Source: Alistipes sp.
Lineage (GTDB): Bacteria; Bacteroidota; Bacteroidia; Bacteroidales; Rikenellaceae
Direction of reading: 5' to 3'
Assembly (NCBI GenBank): GCA_022767745.1
Contig: JALENN010000006.1
Location: 434,001-498,000 of the forward strand
Length of the DNA stretch: 64,000 bases
Shown piece by piece: positions 51,863-60,258 of this stretch. The position numbers and the translations under genes were made by a program. The notes beneath the pieces are model-generated. The model was not told the DNA's origin. It did not search any database and saw only the letters and a list, made by a program, of their open reading frames with translations. Every line of letters starts with the position of its first letter. Positions within the stretch are counted from its first letter, which is position 1.

Positions 51863-52052
51863 TTGCAAGGCTTGCGGCGAAGACGTTACTTGTGGATAAA
51901 GTGTGCTTGTAATGCTCTCTGGGGGCGATTTGGTAACTGTGACCCGAGGAACGTGCGAGCGTTGTTAAAATTTTGTTACAACGGGTTGGCTGTCAGCAGA
52001 GGTGGCGTAATTGGACATGAGGCCTATTGTAGGCGGCTTTTCATACAGCTTA

Positions 52053-52104
52053 TACAGCGACACCCGTTCCGGCCTCCATATGGGGCGGAACGGGTGTCGC
52101 TGTA
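52053..52104 (-). terminator. Terminator after purC
   Basis: A perfect stem of about 19 bp (52053-52071 with 52086-52104) lies just downstream of the purC stop. Confidence 0.85.
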
Positions 52105-52144
52105 CTTTATGTGATAATTAGATGTGTATGTGTGTCGCGGCGGC

Positions 52145-53104
52145 CTATCGGAGGCTGCGGAGACACTCCGAGACGTTGCGCTCGATGCGGCTGAGTATGG
52201 CCTGCGTGTCGGCCTCCTCGGCGCTCTTGACGAAACGCTCGCCCGTGATGTTCTCGTAGAGCTCGATGTAGCGGTCGGTGATGCCGGCCACGATCTCGGG
52301 CGTCATCTCGGGCACCTTCTGCCCTGCCTGGCCCTGGAAACCGTTGGCCATGAGCCACTCGCGTACGAACTCCTTCGACAGCTGCTTCTGGCGCTCGCCG
52401 CGTGCGAGGCGCTCGGCATAGCCCTCGGCGTAGAAGTAGCGCGACGAGTCGGGCGTGTGGATCTCGTCCATGAGGTATATCGTGCCATCGCTCTTGCCGA
52501 ACTCGTACTTCGTGTCGACGAGTATCAGGCCCATCCTGGCCGCGATCTCGCATCCGCGGGCATAGATGGCGCGGGTGTAACGCTCGAGCTGCTCGTAGTC
52601 CTCGCGGCTGACGAGGCCCTGGGCGATGATCTCCTCCTTCGAGATGTCCTCGTCGTGGCCCTCGGCGGCCTTCGACGTGGGGGTTATGATCGGCTCGGGG
52701 AACTTCTGGTTCTCGACCATGCCGTCGGGCATGGCTACGCCGCAGATGGTGCGCTTGCCGGCCTTGTACTCGCGCCATGCGTGGCCCGAGAGGTAGCCGC
52801 GGATGACCATCTCCACCTTGAAGGGCTCGCACTTGCGGCCTATGGTGACCATGGGGTCGGGTGTGGCGATCTTCCAGTTGGGGAGGATGTCGGCCGTGGC
52901 GTCGAGGAACTTGGCGGCGATCTGGTTCAGAACCTGGCCCTTGTAGGGTATGCCCTCGGGCAGTACGACGTCGAAGGCCGAGATGCGGTCGCTTACGACC
53001 ATGACCAGATAACGGCCGTCGATGTCGTAGACGTCGCGGACCTTTCCCGTGTACTTGCTTCGCTGACCCTCGAAGTTGAAATCGGTACGTGTGATAGCGT
53101 TCAT
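52145..53104 (-). CDS. purC: Phosphoribosylaminoimidazole-succinocarboxamide synthase
   Basis: The ATG at 53104 (MNAITRTDF) matches the family start; the frame upstream overlaps the promoter. The 319-residue cytoplasmic enzyme joins aspartate to CAIR with ATP in purine synthesis. Motifs include [57 protein letters not shown] and [13 protein letters not shown] with [10 protein letters not shown]. This is the long form common in Bacteroidota. Its promoter sits on a REP-like repeat. Confidence 0.98.
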   Translation of the reverse strand: MNAITRTDFNFEGQRSKYTGKVRDVYDIDGRYLVMVVSDRISAFDVVLPEGIPYKGQVLNQIAAKFLDATADILPNWKIATPDPMVTIGRKCEPFKVEMVIRGYLSGHAWREYKAGKRTICGVAMPDGMVENQKFPEPIITPTSKAAEGHDEDISKEEIIAQGLVSREDYEQLERYTRAIYARGCEIAARMGLILVDTKYEFGKSDGTIYLMDEIHTPDSSRYFYAEGYAERLARGERQKQLSKEFVREWLMANGFQGQAGQKVPEMTPEIVAGITDRYIELYENITGERFVKSAEEADTQAILSRIERNVSECLRSLR

Positions 53105-53127
53105 TGTGTTTGTGGGTTTTATTGATG

Positions 53128-53159
53128 CAAATATAGTGAAAGGTGAGTGCAATGACAAA
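53128..53159 (-). promoter_or_regulatory. purC promoter within a REP-like repeat
   Basis: On the minus strand TTTG (53159-53156), 20 nt, then TATATTTG (53135-53128), 24 nt before the ATG. Confidence 0.8.
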
Positions 53160-53290
53160 TCGGAACCACGGTTTCCGGATTTGGCTTTGCCGAACCGCAT
53201 GCCATATTATCCAAATATATGGAAAGGTGAACGCAGAGACAAGCCGGATGCGCAGGGTTCGGGACGCGTTGTCTCTGTGGAACTATTAAT
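53128..53290. repeat. Second tandem pair of ~84-bp REP-like palindromes
   Basis: Units start at 53128 and 53212 with CAAATATA, then GAAAGGTGA, GCA, GACAA and CGGA at matching positions (29 of the first 37 bases identical). Unit 2 has arms GCAGAGACAA and TTGTCTCTGT. ATAGTGAAAGnnGAGnGCA here matches the reverse complement of the repeat at 12040-12105. Confidence 0.7.
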
Positions 53291-53347
53291 AGGGGTATTT
53301 CGGGGCGGGTACACTTTGCGGAGGTGTGTCCGCGTCTGCCGCGGCCG

Positions 53348-54316
53348 CTAAAACTGCTCGAGTATGCGTATGCGCTCCTCGATGGGCGGGTGGGTGGCGA
53401 AGAGGCTGCCGAGGCTGCCGATGAGGCCCGAGGCCTGCTTGCCCGGGTGCTGTATGAAGAGCTGCGCCACGTCGTCGCGCGTGACAGCCTCGATGTCGGG
53501 GTCGGCCGATATCTTGCGCAGGGCCGAGGCCAGCGCCAGGGGGTTGTGCGTCATCTCGGCGGCGCCGGCGTCGGCCAGGTACTCGCGCTTGCGCGATATG
53601 GCGAAGCGCATCATCACGGCGAGCAGGTAGCCTATGGCGGCGACTATGGCGGCGACGAGCAGCATGATGACGGCACCGCCCTTGTCGTCGCGGCTGGAGC
53701 TGCGGCGCGGGGTGTAGAGTATCGAGCGGAAGGCTATCTCGGCCACCATCGAGAAGACCCCGACGAAGACTATCGAGACGATGAGCAGCCGCACGTCGTG
53801 GTTGCGTATGTGCGAGAGCTCGTGCGCGATGACGGCCTCCAGCTCGGCGTCGTCCAGCTTGTCGATTATGCCCTTCGAGAGGGTCACGGTGTAGGTGCGC
53901 TCGTTTATGCCGCTGGCGAAGGCGTTGAGCGAGTTGTCGTCGATGATGTTTATCCTGGGCATCTTCATGCCCTGGCTCAGGCAGAGGTTCTCGACCAGGT
54001 TGTAGACACGCTTGCACTCCCTGCGTTCGAGGGGCCGCGCGCCTGTCGACGACTTTATGATCTGCGTGTTGGCGAAGTATGCTATGACGAACCACACCAG
54101 CGTGCCGCCCAGGGCATAGGGCGCGCATTCGGCGAACATGGCGTTCGTCACGGCCAGCAGCGGCAGCGACTCTCCCTCGGGCGCCGACTGCAGCCACGCT
54201 ATTATGAGGCAGAAGAGGTATACCATGCCCACCACCAGGCACGGGAACATGAGCAGCAGGACGATGGACCGGGCATCGTTGCGGCTCTTCTGGGTCTGTA
54301 TGCCGACGTACTCCAT
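53348..54316 (-). CDS. M48-family membrane zinc metallopeptidase (HtpX-like)
   Basis: The 322-residue protein has two N-terminal membrane helices (about 17-43 and 64-85), the zinc motif HELSH at 165-169 with the third ligand in REYLADAGAAE, and two further helices around 180 and 220. It would degrade damaged or misfolded inner-membrane proteins. It lies 8 nt downstream of lemA, a classic pairing. Catalytic residues are intact. Confidence 0.93.
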   Translation of the reverse strand: MEYVGIQTQKSRNDARSIVLLLMFPCLVVGMVYLFCLIIAWLQSAPEGESLPLLAVTNAMFAECAPYALGGTLVWFVIAYFANTQIIKSSTGARPLERRECKRVYNLVENLCLSQGMKMPRINIIDDNSLNAFASGINERTYTVTLSKGIIDKLDDAELEAVIAHELSHIRNHDVRLLIVSIVFVGVFSMVAEIAFRSILYTPRRSSSRDDKGGAVIMLLVAAIVAAIGYLLAVMMRFAISRKREYLADAGAAEMTHNPLALASALRKISADPDIEAVTRDDVAQLFIQHPGKQASGLIGSLGSLFATHPPIEERIRILEQF

Positions 54317-54324
54317 CGTGCGGC

Positions 54325-54891
54325 TCAGAACTTGATCTCGGGAGCCTTGTCGATGGCGGGACGCTGGTCGCCCAGGTCGAACATCATCTCCTTGCCGAAG
54401 CCGAACATGCCGGCGAAGATGTTCGACGGGAAGGTCTCGACGGCGTTGTTGAGCTCGCGCGTGGCCGAGTTGAAGTAGCGGCGTGCGGCGGCCAGTTTGT
54501 TCTCGACGTCGGAGATCTCCTCCTGCAGCTGCAGGAAGTTCTGGTTGGCCTTCAGGTCGGGGTATGCCTCAAGGGTGACGCGCAGGCCCGACAAGGCCGA
54601 CGTGAGGGCATTCTCGGCGGCGATCTTGTCGTTGATCGAGGTGGCGTTTACGGCGTTGTTGCGTGCCGAGATCACCCTGTCGAGCGTCTCCTTCTCGTGG
54701 GCGGCATATCCCTTGACGGTCGATACCAGCTGGGGTATGAGGTCGTGGCGCTGCTTGAGCTGTACGTCGATGTCGGCAAAGGCGTTCTCGCGGTTGTTGC
54801 GCAGCTTGACAAGACGGTTGTATATGCCCGCAACCCACAGGCCGAGCACTACGACGATGGCGATGATAATCAACAGTGGCATATCGTTCAA
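54325..54891 (-). CDS. lemA: LemA family protein
   Basis: The 188-residue protein has one N-terminal membrane helix (about 5-24) and a four-helix coiled domain with IYNRLVKLRNNRENAFADID and QLKQRHDLIPQLVSTVKGYA, the LemA signature, plus FLQLQEEISDVENKLAAAR. The function is not established; it is paired with M48 peptidases widely and probably forms a membrane complex with the gene at 53348. Confidence 0.95.
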   Translation of the reverse strand: MNDMPLLIIIAIVVVLGLWVAGIYNRLVKLRNNRENAFADIDVQLKQRHDLIPQLVSTVKGYAAHEKETLDRVISARNNAVNATSINDKIAAENALTSALSGLRVTLEAYPDLKANQNFLQLQEEISDVENKLAAARRYFNSATRELNNAVETFPSNIFAGMFGFGKEMMFDLGDQRPAIDKAPEIKF

Positions 54892-54991
54892 ATGATTTTG
54901 GTTTCACTTTCCGGCTGTGCGGCCCGCACAGCACGCTTTTCGGGCATGAATATAGCGATTTTTTTCCGAAAAAGCCCCGTCGGCGGCGGAA

Positions 54992-55023
54992 TTTGCCTTT
55001 TCGGGCGGAAATGCCTACCTTTA
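54992..55023 (+). promoter_or_regulatory. Promoter of the TlpA-like gene, implying a near-leaderless transcript
   Basis: TTTG (54992-54995), 20 nt, then TACCTTTA (one mismatch to TAnnTTTG). The expected start of transcription is within a few bases of the ATG at 55032. Confidence 0.5.
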
Positions 55024-55031
55024 GGGAGAAT

Positions 55032-56183
55032 ATGATACGTTTGCCTGTGAACATATTACCTGCTGCCGCTGCCGCCATGCTCCTTCTGGCGGCATGCGCC
55101 CCGAGACCCGATGTGAGGCTCGATTTCGGATGCCTGGCCGGTGACAGCGTGGCGGTCGCCTGCCATCCCTTCAGCCGTGCCGACGACTTCATGGCCGTCA
55201 TGGCCGATACGCTTGTGGTGCCCGACGGCGGGGTTGTCGATTACTCGCTGCCCGTTGCCGAGCCGTGCATCGTCACCTTCAAGCCCTTCGCCACCTCGGA
55301 GGTGATTCCCGGCGGCCGCCGGTGGACGGACGGTGATGTGTTGAAGCTCTATGTCGCCCCGCATGACAGGCTGCGTGCCGGGGCGCGGCCTGGCGGTGAG
55401 GGGCGTGTGGAGTTCCATGTCGGGCGCAATGCGCTGAATCGGGCGATACGGGAGCTGGATATGGAGCTTGCGGTCATCCGCGCCCGCAGCGCGGAGGTGG
55501 CTGTGGAGATGAACCGCGCCCATGCCGCGGGCGACAAGCGGGCGATGGATTCGCTTCGGGGCGTGATGTCGGGCATACGCGACGAGATGGTGAGGAACCT
55601 CGACGGGCGGTTCCGCGAGCGGCTCGGGGAGGGGGACGCCCCCTATATCCTGACGCTCTGTCCGGCCGACAGCGTGGAGAGCTATTATGGCAGGCTGCCG
55701 CAACGCTCGCGCGAGGGGATGTTTGCCCCGCTGCTGGAGCAGGCGCGCCGCCGTGTGACGGTGGGCGCGGCGGCTCCCGATTTCACGCTGCCGGATACGG
55801 ACGGCAGGGAGGTGCGCCTGCGCGACATGCGCGGGCGGTGGGTGCTGCTCGACTTCTGGGGGACGTGGTGCCATGCCTGTGTGCAGGGGATCCCGTCGCT
55901 GCGCAAGGCGGCGGAGCGTTACGGCGACCGCCTTGTCGTGGTCGGCATCGACTGCAAGGATACGGCCGAGGGGTGGGCCGCAGGTGTGGAGCGGTTCGGT
56001 ATGGAGTGGGTCAACCTGCGCGAGGATGATGCGCTGCCGTCGGCGGCAAAACCTACGGTTATGTATAATGTCACGGCCTTCCCCACGAAGGTGGTGATAT
56101 CGCCCGACGGCACGGTGCGCGACATTACGGTGGGCGAGCGTCCCGAATTTTACGGGCGGCTCGATTCGCTCATGGCAATGTAA
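55032..56183 (+). CDS. TlpA/ResA-type thioredoxin-like lipoprotein
   Basis: The ATG at 55032 gives a lipobox (LLLAAC); a codon at 55011 is upstream but overlaps the -7 box. The 383-residue protein has an N-terminal DUF4369-like sandwich and helical spacer (about 20-235) and a C-terminal thioredoxin domain with WGTWCHACVQ (C280, C283) and the cis-Pro in AFPTKVV. It is a periplasmic disulfide reductase or isomerase anchored in a membrane. It is divergent from lemA and ends at a shared terminator. Confidence 0.88.
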   Translation: MIRLPVNILPAAAAAMLLLAACAPRPDVRLDFGCLAGDSVAVACHPFSRADDFMAVMADTLVVPDGGVVDYSLPVAEPCIVTFKPFATSEVIPGGRRWTDGDVLKLYVAPHDRLRAGARPGGEGRVEFHVGRNALNRAIRELDMELAVIRARSAEVAVEMNRAHAAGDKRAMDSLRGVMSGIRDEMVRNLDGRFRERLGEGDAPYILTLCPADSVESYYGRLPQRSREGMFAPLLEQARRRVTVGAAAPDFTLPDTDGREVRLRDMRGRWVLLDFWGTWCHACVQGIPSLRKAAERYGDRLVVVGIDCKDTAEGWAAGVERFGMEWVNLREDDALPSAAKPTVMYNVTAFPTKVVISPDGTVRDITVGERPEFYGRLDSLMAM

Positions 56184-56185
56184 CG

Positions 56186-56216
56186 AAAGGGGTGCGGCAT
56201 CACGCTGCACCCCTTT
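56186..56216. terminator. Bidirectional terminator
   Basis: A 10-bp stem (56186-56195 with 56207-56216), T-rich on the right and A-rich on the left, lies between convergent genes. Confidence 0.85.
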
Positions 56217-56237
56217 TAATCTCACGTACTGGACAGT

Positions 56238-57227
56238 CTATTCCCGAAAATCGTCGTTGGGGAACGCTACGCCCCACTCGCGGCGCAGGCCGTCCATGAT
56301 CTGCATTATGCGGAGCGACTCGGCGTGCGGCATGTATGGGGTCTCGACCTTGCCCTCGCGGATGGCGTCGATGCAGGCCTGCACCTGATACTCGAATCCG
56401 GTGATCTGCGCGGGGGCGTCGTAGGTGCGCACCACCGAGTGGTCGGGCGCGTAGAGCGTCGCCTGCAGCGGGTTGTTGATGTTGTCGACGACGAGGTATC
56501 CCCTGTCGCCGCTGATGGCGCCGTGGCGGTCGTTGGCGCAGAGGGCCGTTGCCTGGAGTATGGCCATGCGTCCGTCGTTGTAGCGCAGCGTGATGCTGTC
56601 CTGCAGGTCGACACCCGTTGCGGACATGGTGCATGCCGAGTCGATGCGGGCGATGTCGGCGCCGAAGTACATCGAGGCGAAGTTGAGCGTGTAGACGCCC
56701 AGGTCGAGCAGCGCGCCGCCGCCCAGCTCGGGCTGCAGGATGCGCGGCACCGTGCCCACGGGGTAGCCCAGGTGTGCCGTCAGCATGTTGGGCGTGCCGA
56801 TGGCGCCGCTTGCGACAATCTCGGCGATGGTGCGCGAGAAGGGCATGTAGCGGGTCCAGATGGCCTCGGCGAGAAATACCCCCTTCCGCTCCGAGAGGCT
56901 GATGAGCGCGGCCGCCTCGGCGGCGTTGGCCATGAAGGCCTTCTCGCAGAGCACGGCCTAGCCCCGTTCGAGGCACATGCGCGTGTGGGCGTAGTGCAGG
57001 CTGTGGGGTGTGGCTATGTAGATGAGGTCGATGTCGGGGTCGTCGGCCAGCGCCTCGTAGCTGCCGTAGGCCCTGGCGACGTTGTGCTCGGCGGCAAAGG
57101 CCTCGGCCTTGGCCAGGTCGCGTGCCGCCACGCCGTATGCCTCGGCCGTGGTCATGGCGTTGAGCGTATGGGCCATCTTGATGGCGATATGGCCCGCGCC
57201 GATTATTCCGATCCTGAATTTTTCCAT
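56238..57227 (-). pseudogene. Gfo/Idh/MocA oxidoreductase interrupted by an in-frame amber codon
   Basis: The frame from the ATG at 57227 (MEKFRIGIIGAGHIAIKM, Rossmann GxGxxA) to 56238 would encode 329 residues of an NAD(P)-dependent sugar oxidoreductase. A TAG at 56960-56958 interrupts it at CLERG-stop-AVLCEKAF. In this family the position is nearly always Lys (GKxVLCEK), so AAG to TAG is a single-base change. Both sides remain well conserved (LGGGALLDLGVYTLNFASMY, ITGFEYQVQACIDAI), so the mutation is recent, a sequencing error, or suppressed. Its -7 box TAGCTTTG lies at 57264-57257. Confidence 0.88.
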
Positions 57228-57256
57228 TGCTTCGTCTGTTTGTTGGGTTGTTACCG

Positions 57257-57264
57257 CAAAGCTA
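57257..57264 (-). promoter_or_regulatory. -7 box for the interrupted oxidoreductase
   Basis: TAGCTTTG on the minus strand, 30 nt before the ATG at 57227. Confidence 0.6.
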
Positions 57265-57476
57265 ATAAATTTACCGCAGACAACCTGCACCCTGCCGTCG
57301 GTTTAGCCGCGGCCGTGCCCCGCCGTACCGGCCCTGCGCCGCTCTTGTGCCGAGTCTGCCCTGCCCCGCTGTCCGCTGCGCCGCACGGCCGCATGAAAAC
57401 GCGTCTCCGCAACGCCCTTCCCTGCGGAGGTGTGCTGCGGAGACGGTTGTGCGCCGAAGTGCGGCTGCGGCGGGCG

Positions 57477-58469
57477 TTATTTCTCGAATCCCGCGTCGAA
57501 GGCTATGGTCGAGGGCTTGAAGTCGATGCCCTTGACGAATCTGAGCGACTCGGCCGCGCCGTGCTCGCGGTCCATGCCGCTGTCCTCCCACTCGACCGAG
57601 AGCGGACCCTGGTAGTTTATGCGGTTGAGGGCGCGGATGATCTCCTCGAAGTTGATCTTGCCGCGGCCCATGCTGCGGAAGTCCCAGTATCGCTCCACGT
57701 CGCCGAAGGGCAGGTGGCCGCCGAAGACGCCCGCGCGCATCGGCTTGTCCGACCACCACACGTCCTTCATGTGGACGTGGAATATGCGGTCGGCGAAGGT
57801 GTATATGAACTCGACGTAGTCGACGCCCTGGTATCCCAGGTGGCTGGGGTCGTAGTTGAAGCCGAAGGCGGGGTGATAGTCCACGGCCTCGAGCGCGCGT
57901 CTGGCCGACGAGATGTCGAACGCTATCTCGGTGGGGTGCGCCTCGAGTGCGAAGCGTATGCCCATCTGCCGGTAGGCGTCGAGTATGGGGCGGAAGCGGC
58001 GGGCGAACTCGTCGAATCCGGCCTGCACGTCATCCTGCGACACGGGCGGGAAGGCGTAGAGCATGTGCCATATGGGGCTTCCGGTGAAGCCCACCACCGT
58101 GTCGACGCCCAGCATCTTGGCCGCCTCGCCCAGTCTGATCATCTCGGCCGTGGCCCTCTGGCGCACGCCCTCGGGGTCGCCGTCGCCCCAGATGCGGGGC
58201 GAGAGGATGTTCTTGTGGCGGCGGTCGATGGGATCGCAGACGCACTGCCCCAGCGGGTGGTTCGATACGGTGTAGAGTTCGAGCCCGTATCGTTTCAGCG
58301 TGTCCAGTATCCAGTCGCAGTGCTCGCGGCTCAGTGTGTCGAGGTTGAGGTGGTTGTCGTTGCAGGCCAGTTCGAGGCCGTCGTATCCCATCTCCTTTGC
58401 CTTCTGGCAGATGGTCTCAAGGCTCATGTCGGCCCATTGTGCGGTGTACAAAGTTACTTTACGTGCCAT
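57477..58469 (-). CDS. Sugar phosphate isomerase/epimerase-type TIM barrel (AP-endonuclease 2 family)
   Basis: The 330-residue protein has the xylose-isomerase-like TIM barrel pattern: MGYDGLELACND, a metal-ligand Glu in FALEAHPTEIAF, FGFNYDPSHLGYQGVD, DRIFHVHMKDVWW and a late PLSVEWEDSGMD. These supply Glu, Asp, His and Glu ligands for a divalent metal. Enzymes of this group epimerise or isomerise keto sugars and inositols. It lies 13 nt downstream of a Gfo/Idh/MocA gene, a pairing typical of sugar oxidation-epimerisation pathways such as 3-keto-glycoside handling; the substrate is unknown. Confidence 0.88.
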   Translation of the reverse strand: MARKVTLYTAQWADMSLETICQKAKEMGYDGLELACNDNHLNLDTLSREHCDWILDTLKRYGLELYTVSNHPLGQCVCDPIDRRHKNILSPRIWGDGDPEGVRQRATAEMIRLGEAAKMLGVDTVVGFTGSPIWHMLYAFPPVSQDDVQAGFDEFARRFRPILDAYRQMGIRFALEAHPTEIAFDISSARRALEAVDYHPAFGFNYDPSHLGYQGVDYVEFIYTFADRIFHVHMKDVWWSDKPMRAGVFGGHLPFGDVERYWDFRSMGRGKINFEEIIRALNRINYQGPLSVEWEDSGMDREHGAAESLRFVKGIDFKPSTIAFDAGFEK

Positions 58470-58482
58470 AGTATTGTAGTTT

Positions 58483-59643
58483 TTATTCGATCCATTTTAT
58501 CCATTTCTTCTCCTCGTCGTAACCCGATGCGACGACGGTCTCGATGAACTGCATGCCGCGCACGCCGTCGTCGGCGCCGGGGAAGTCGAGCCACGAGGCC
58601 TCGGGCTGGCGTCCGTCGCGGCGCGCCATGACCGTGCGCGCGAAGTTGCGGTAGATGTTGGCAAACGCCTCGACATAACCCTCGGGGTGGCCGCCCGGCG
58701 TGCGCGTGTTGGCCTTGGCCGCGGGGCCCATGTATGCGTTGCCGACGCGTACGATCTCGGTCGGGCGGTCGGGCCACTTCACCAGAAGCGTGTTGGGCTC
58801 CTCCTGCCGCCACTCGATGCCGCCCTTCTCGCCGTAGATGCGTACCTTGAGCGAGTTCTCGTCACCCACGGCCACCTGCGACGCCATCAGCACGCCGCGC
58901 GCGCCGTTGTCGAAGCGCAGCAGGGCGGCGCCGTCGTCCTCGAGGCCGCGGCCCGGGAGGAATGTCGTCAGGTCGGCGCACATCTCGGTGCACTTCAGCC
59001 CCGATATGTACTCGGCCAGGTGCAGGGCGTGGGTGCCTATGTCGCCCATGCAGCCCGCCTTGCCCGAGCGCTTGGGGTCGGTGCGCCAGCCGGCGTTGCT
59101 GCCGGGGTTGAGCTCGATGCGCGTGGTGAGCCAGCCCTGCGGGTACTCGGCGTATATCTTGCGCACCTTGCCGAACTGCCCGCTGGCGAAGCGCTCGCGC
59201 GCCTCCTTGACGGCCGGGTAGGCCGAGTAGGTATAGGTCAGGGCGAGCGTGCGGCCCGTCTGCTCGACCTTCTGCCTGAGCTGTTTCGCCTCGTCGAGGG
59301 TGAAGGTCATGGGTTTCTCGATCACCACGTCGAAACCCTTGTCGAGGGCCATCATCGCCGGGCCGAAATGCGTGACGTTGGGGGTGACGATCGATATGAA
59401 GTCCATGCGCTCGCCCTCGGGAAGGGCGGCCTCACGTTCGATCATCTCGGCGTATGAGAAGTAGATGCGGTCTTCGGGCAGGAAGTACTCCTTGCCCGAG
59501 GCGAGTGAAATGTCGGGATGGGAGCTGAAACAGCCGCAGACCAGCTCTATATGGTTGTCCATAAGGGCCGCCGCGCGGTGTACGGCTCCGATGAAGGCGT
59601 TGTTGCCTCCGCCCACCATCCCCATCCTGAGTTTTCGGTTCAT
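58483..59643 (-). CDS. Gfo/Idh/MocA-family NAD(P)-dependent oxidoreductase
   Basis: The 386-residue protein has the Rossmann start MGMVGGGNNAFIGAVHR, the catalytic-region DVVIEKPMTFTLDEAKQL (Lys in EKP) and GKAGCMGDIGTHALHLAEYI with the conserved Asp/His pair. It oxidises or reduces a sugar or cyclitol in the cytoplasm. It is first in an operon with the isomerase at 57477 and functions in the same catabolic step set as the interrupted paralogue at 56238. No promoter box was found upstream. Confidence 0.92.
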   Translation of the reverse strand: MNRKLRMGMVGGGNNAFIGAVHRAAALMDNHIELVCGCFSSHPDISLASGKEYFLPEDRIYFSYAEMIEREAALPEGERMDFISIVTPNVTHFGPAMMALDKGFDVVIEKPMTFTLDEAKQLRQKVEQTGRTLALTYTYSAYPAVKEARERFASGQFGKVRKIYAEYPQGWLTTRIELNPGSNAGWRTDPKRSGKAGCMGDIGTHALHLAEYISGLKCTEMCADLTTFLPGRGLEDDGAALLRFDNGARGVLMASQVAVGDENSLKVRIYGEKGGIEWRQEEPNTLLVKWPDRPTEIVRVGNAYMGPAAKANTRTPGGHPEGYVEAFANIYRNFARTVMARRDGRQPEASWLDFPGADDGVRGMQFIETVVASGYDEEKKWIKWIE

Positions 59644-60258
59644 AGCGTTGATCTATTTAGATTGTAGTTGGTCAAATCCTTCGGCCGCGCTTTGCGCGGC
59701 TGTTGCGCGCGGTTGCCGTATTGCCTTTCCCTCTCCTGCCTTCTCCTGCCCTCTCCGCTTCCGTGCGTGGCTGCGGCGGCAGGAGGCCTCCATGCCGCGT
59801 GACAGACCCTTCTTCTCGCACTGCCTCCAAACCACAGCAAGTTAGCAAAATAATGTCAGATTTCAAAGTCGGAGTGCGCCGCGCGCGGCCGCGCCCGAAG
59901 GCGCGCATACGCAAAGAGGCCACGGCTGTCGCATGGCCGCCCGCCTGCCGTGCCGGCGCGCATGTCGGCCGTGGCGGCCTTTACGCCTCGGGGCTACAGT
60001 CGCCTAAATGCTTATGTTGTACGGCGGTTATGGGACGCAGAGACCGTTGCGGTCGTGGCTCCGGTCGGTGAAACGGGCGGCGGTGATGGCGCCCTGCGGG
60101 TGGGTGGCGCTGCGTTTTGGCGGGCGCGGGCGCGGTGCGGAGAAAATCCAAAAAATACGCTATCTGCGGCTATGCGTAAAAGGGGCGGCCGCGGGTTGGA
60201 TCCCGCAGCCGCCCCCTGTCGCAGTCGCCTGCGAAAACCGTGGCGTGGGCCTTGAAGC
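59644..60258. other. 615-bp GC-rich intergenic region with an imperfect inverted repeat
   Basis: No frame looks coding. The segment 59911-59935 and 59961-59986 form an imperfect inverted repeat (GGCCACGGC against GCCGTGGCGGCC). A terminator for the minus-strand gene lies at its right end. The rest holds nothing I recognise. Confidence 0.5.
60181..60217 (-). terminator. Terminator after the six-hairpin glycosidase gene
   Basis: A GC-rich stem of 13 bp with one mismatch (60182-60195 with 60202-60215) is followed on the minus strand by TTTT. Confidence 0.7.

Noticed and set aside
59703..60255. Overlapping plus-strand ORFs of about 100 codons in the 615-bp gap
   Set aside because: Arg/Ala/Gly-rich, overlapping in several frames, and without start signals or domains.
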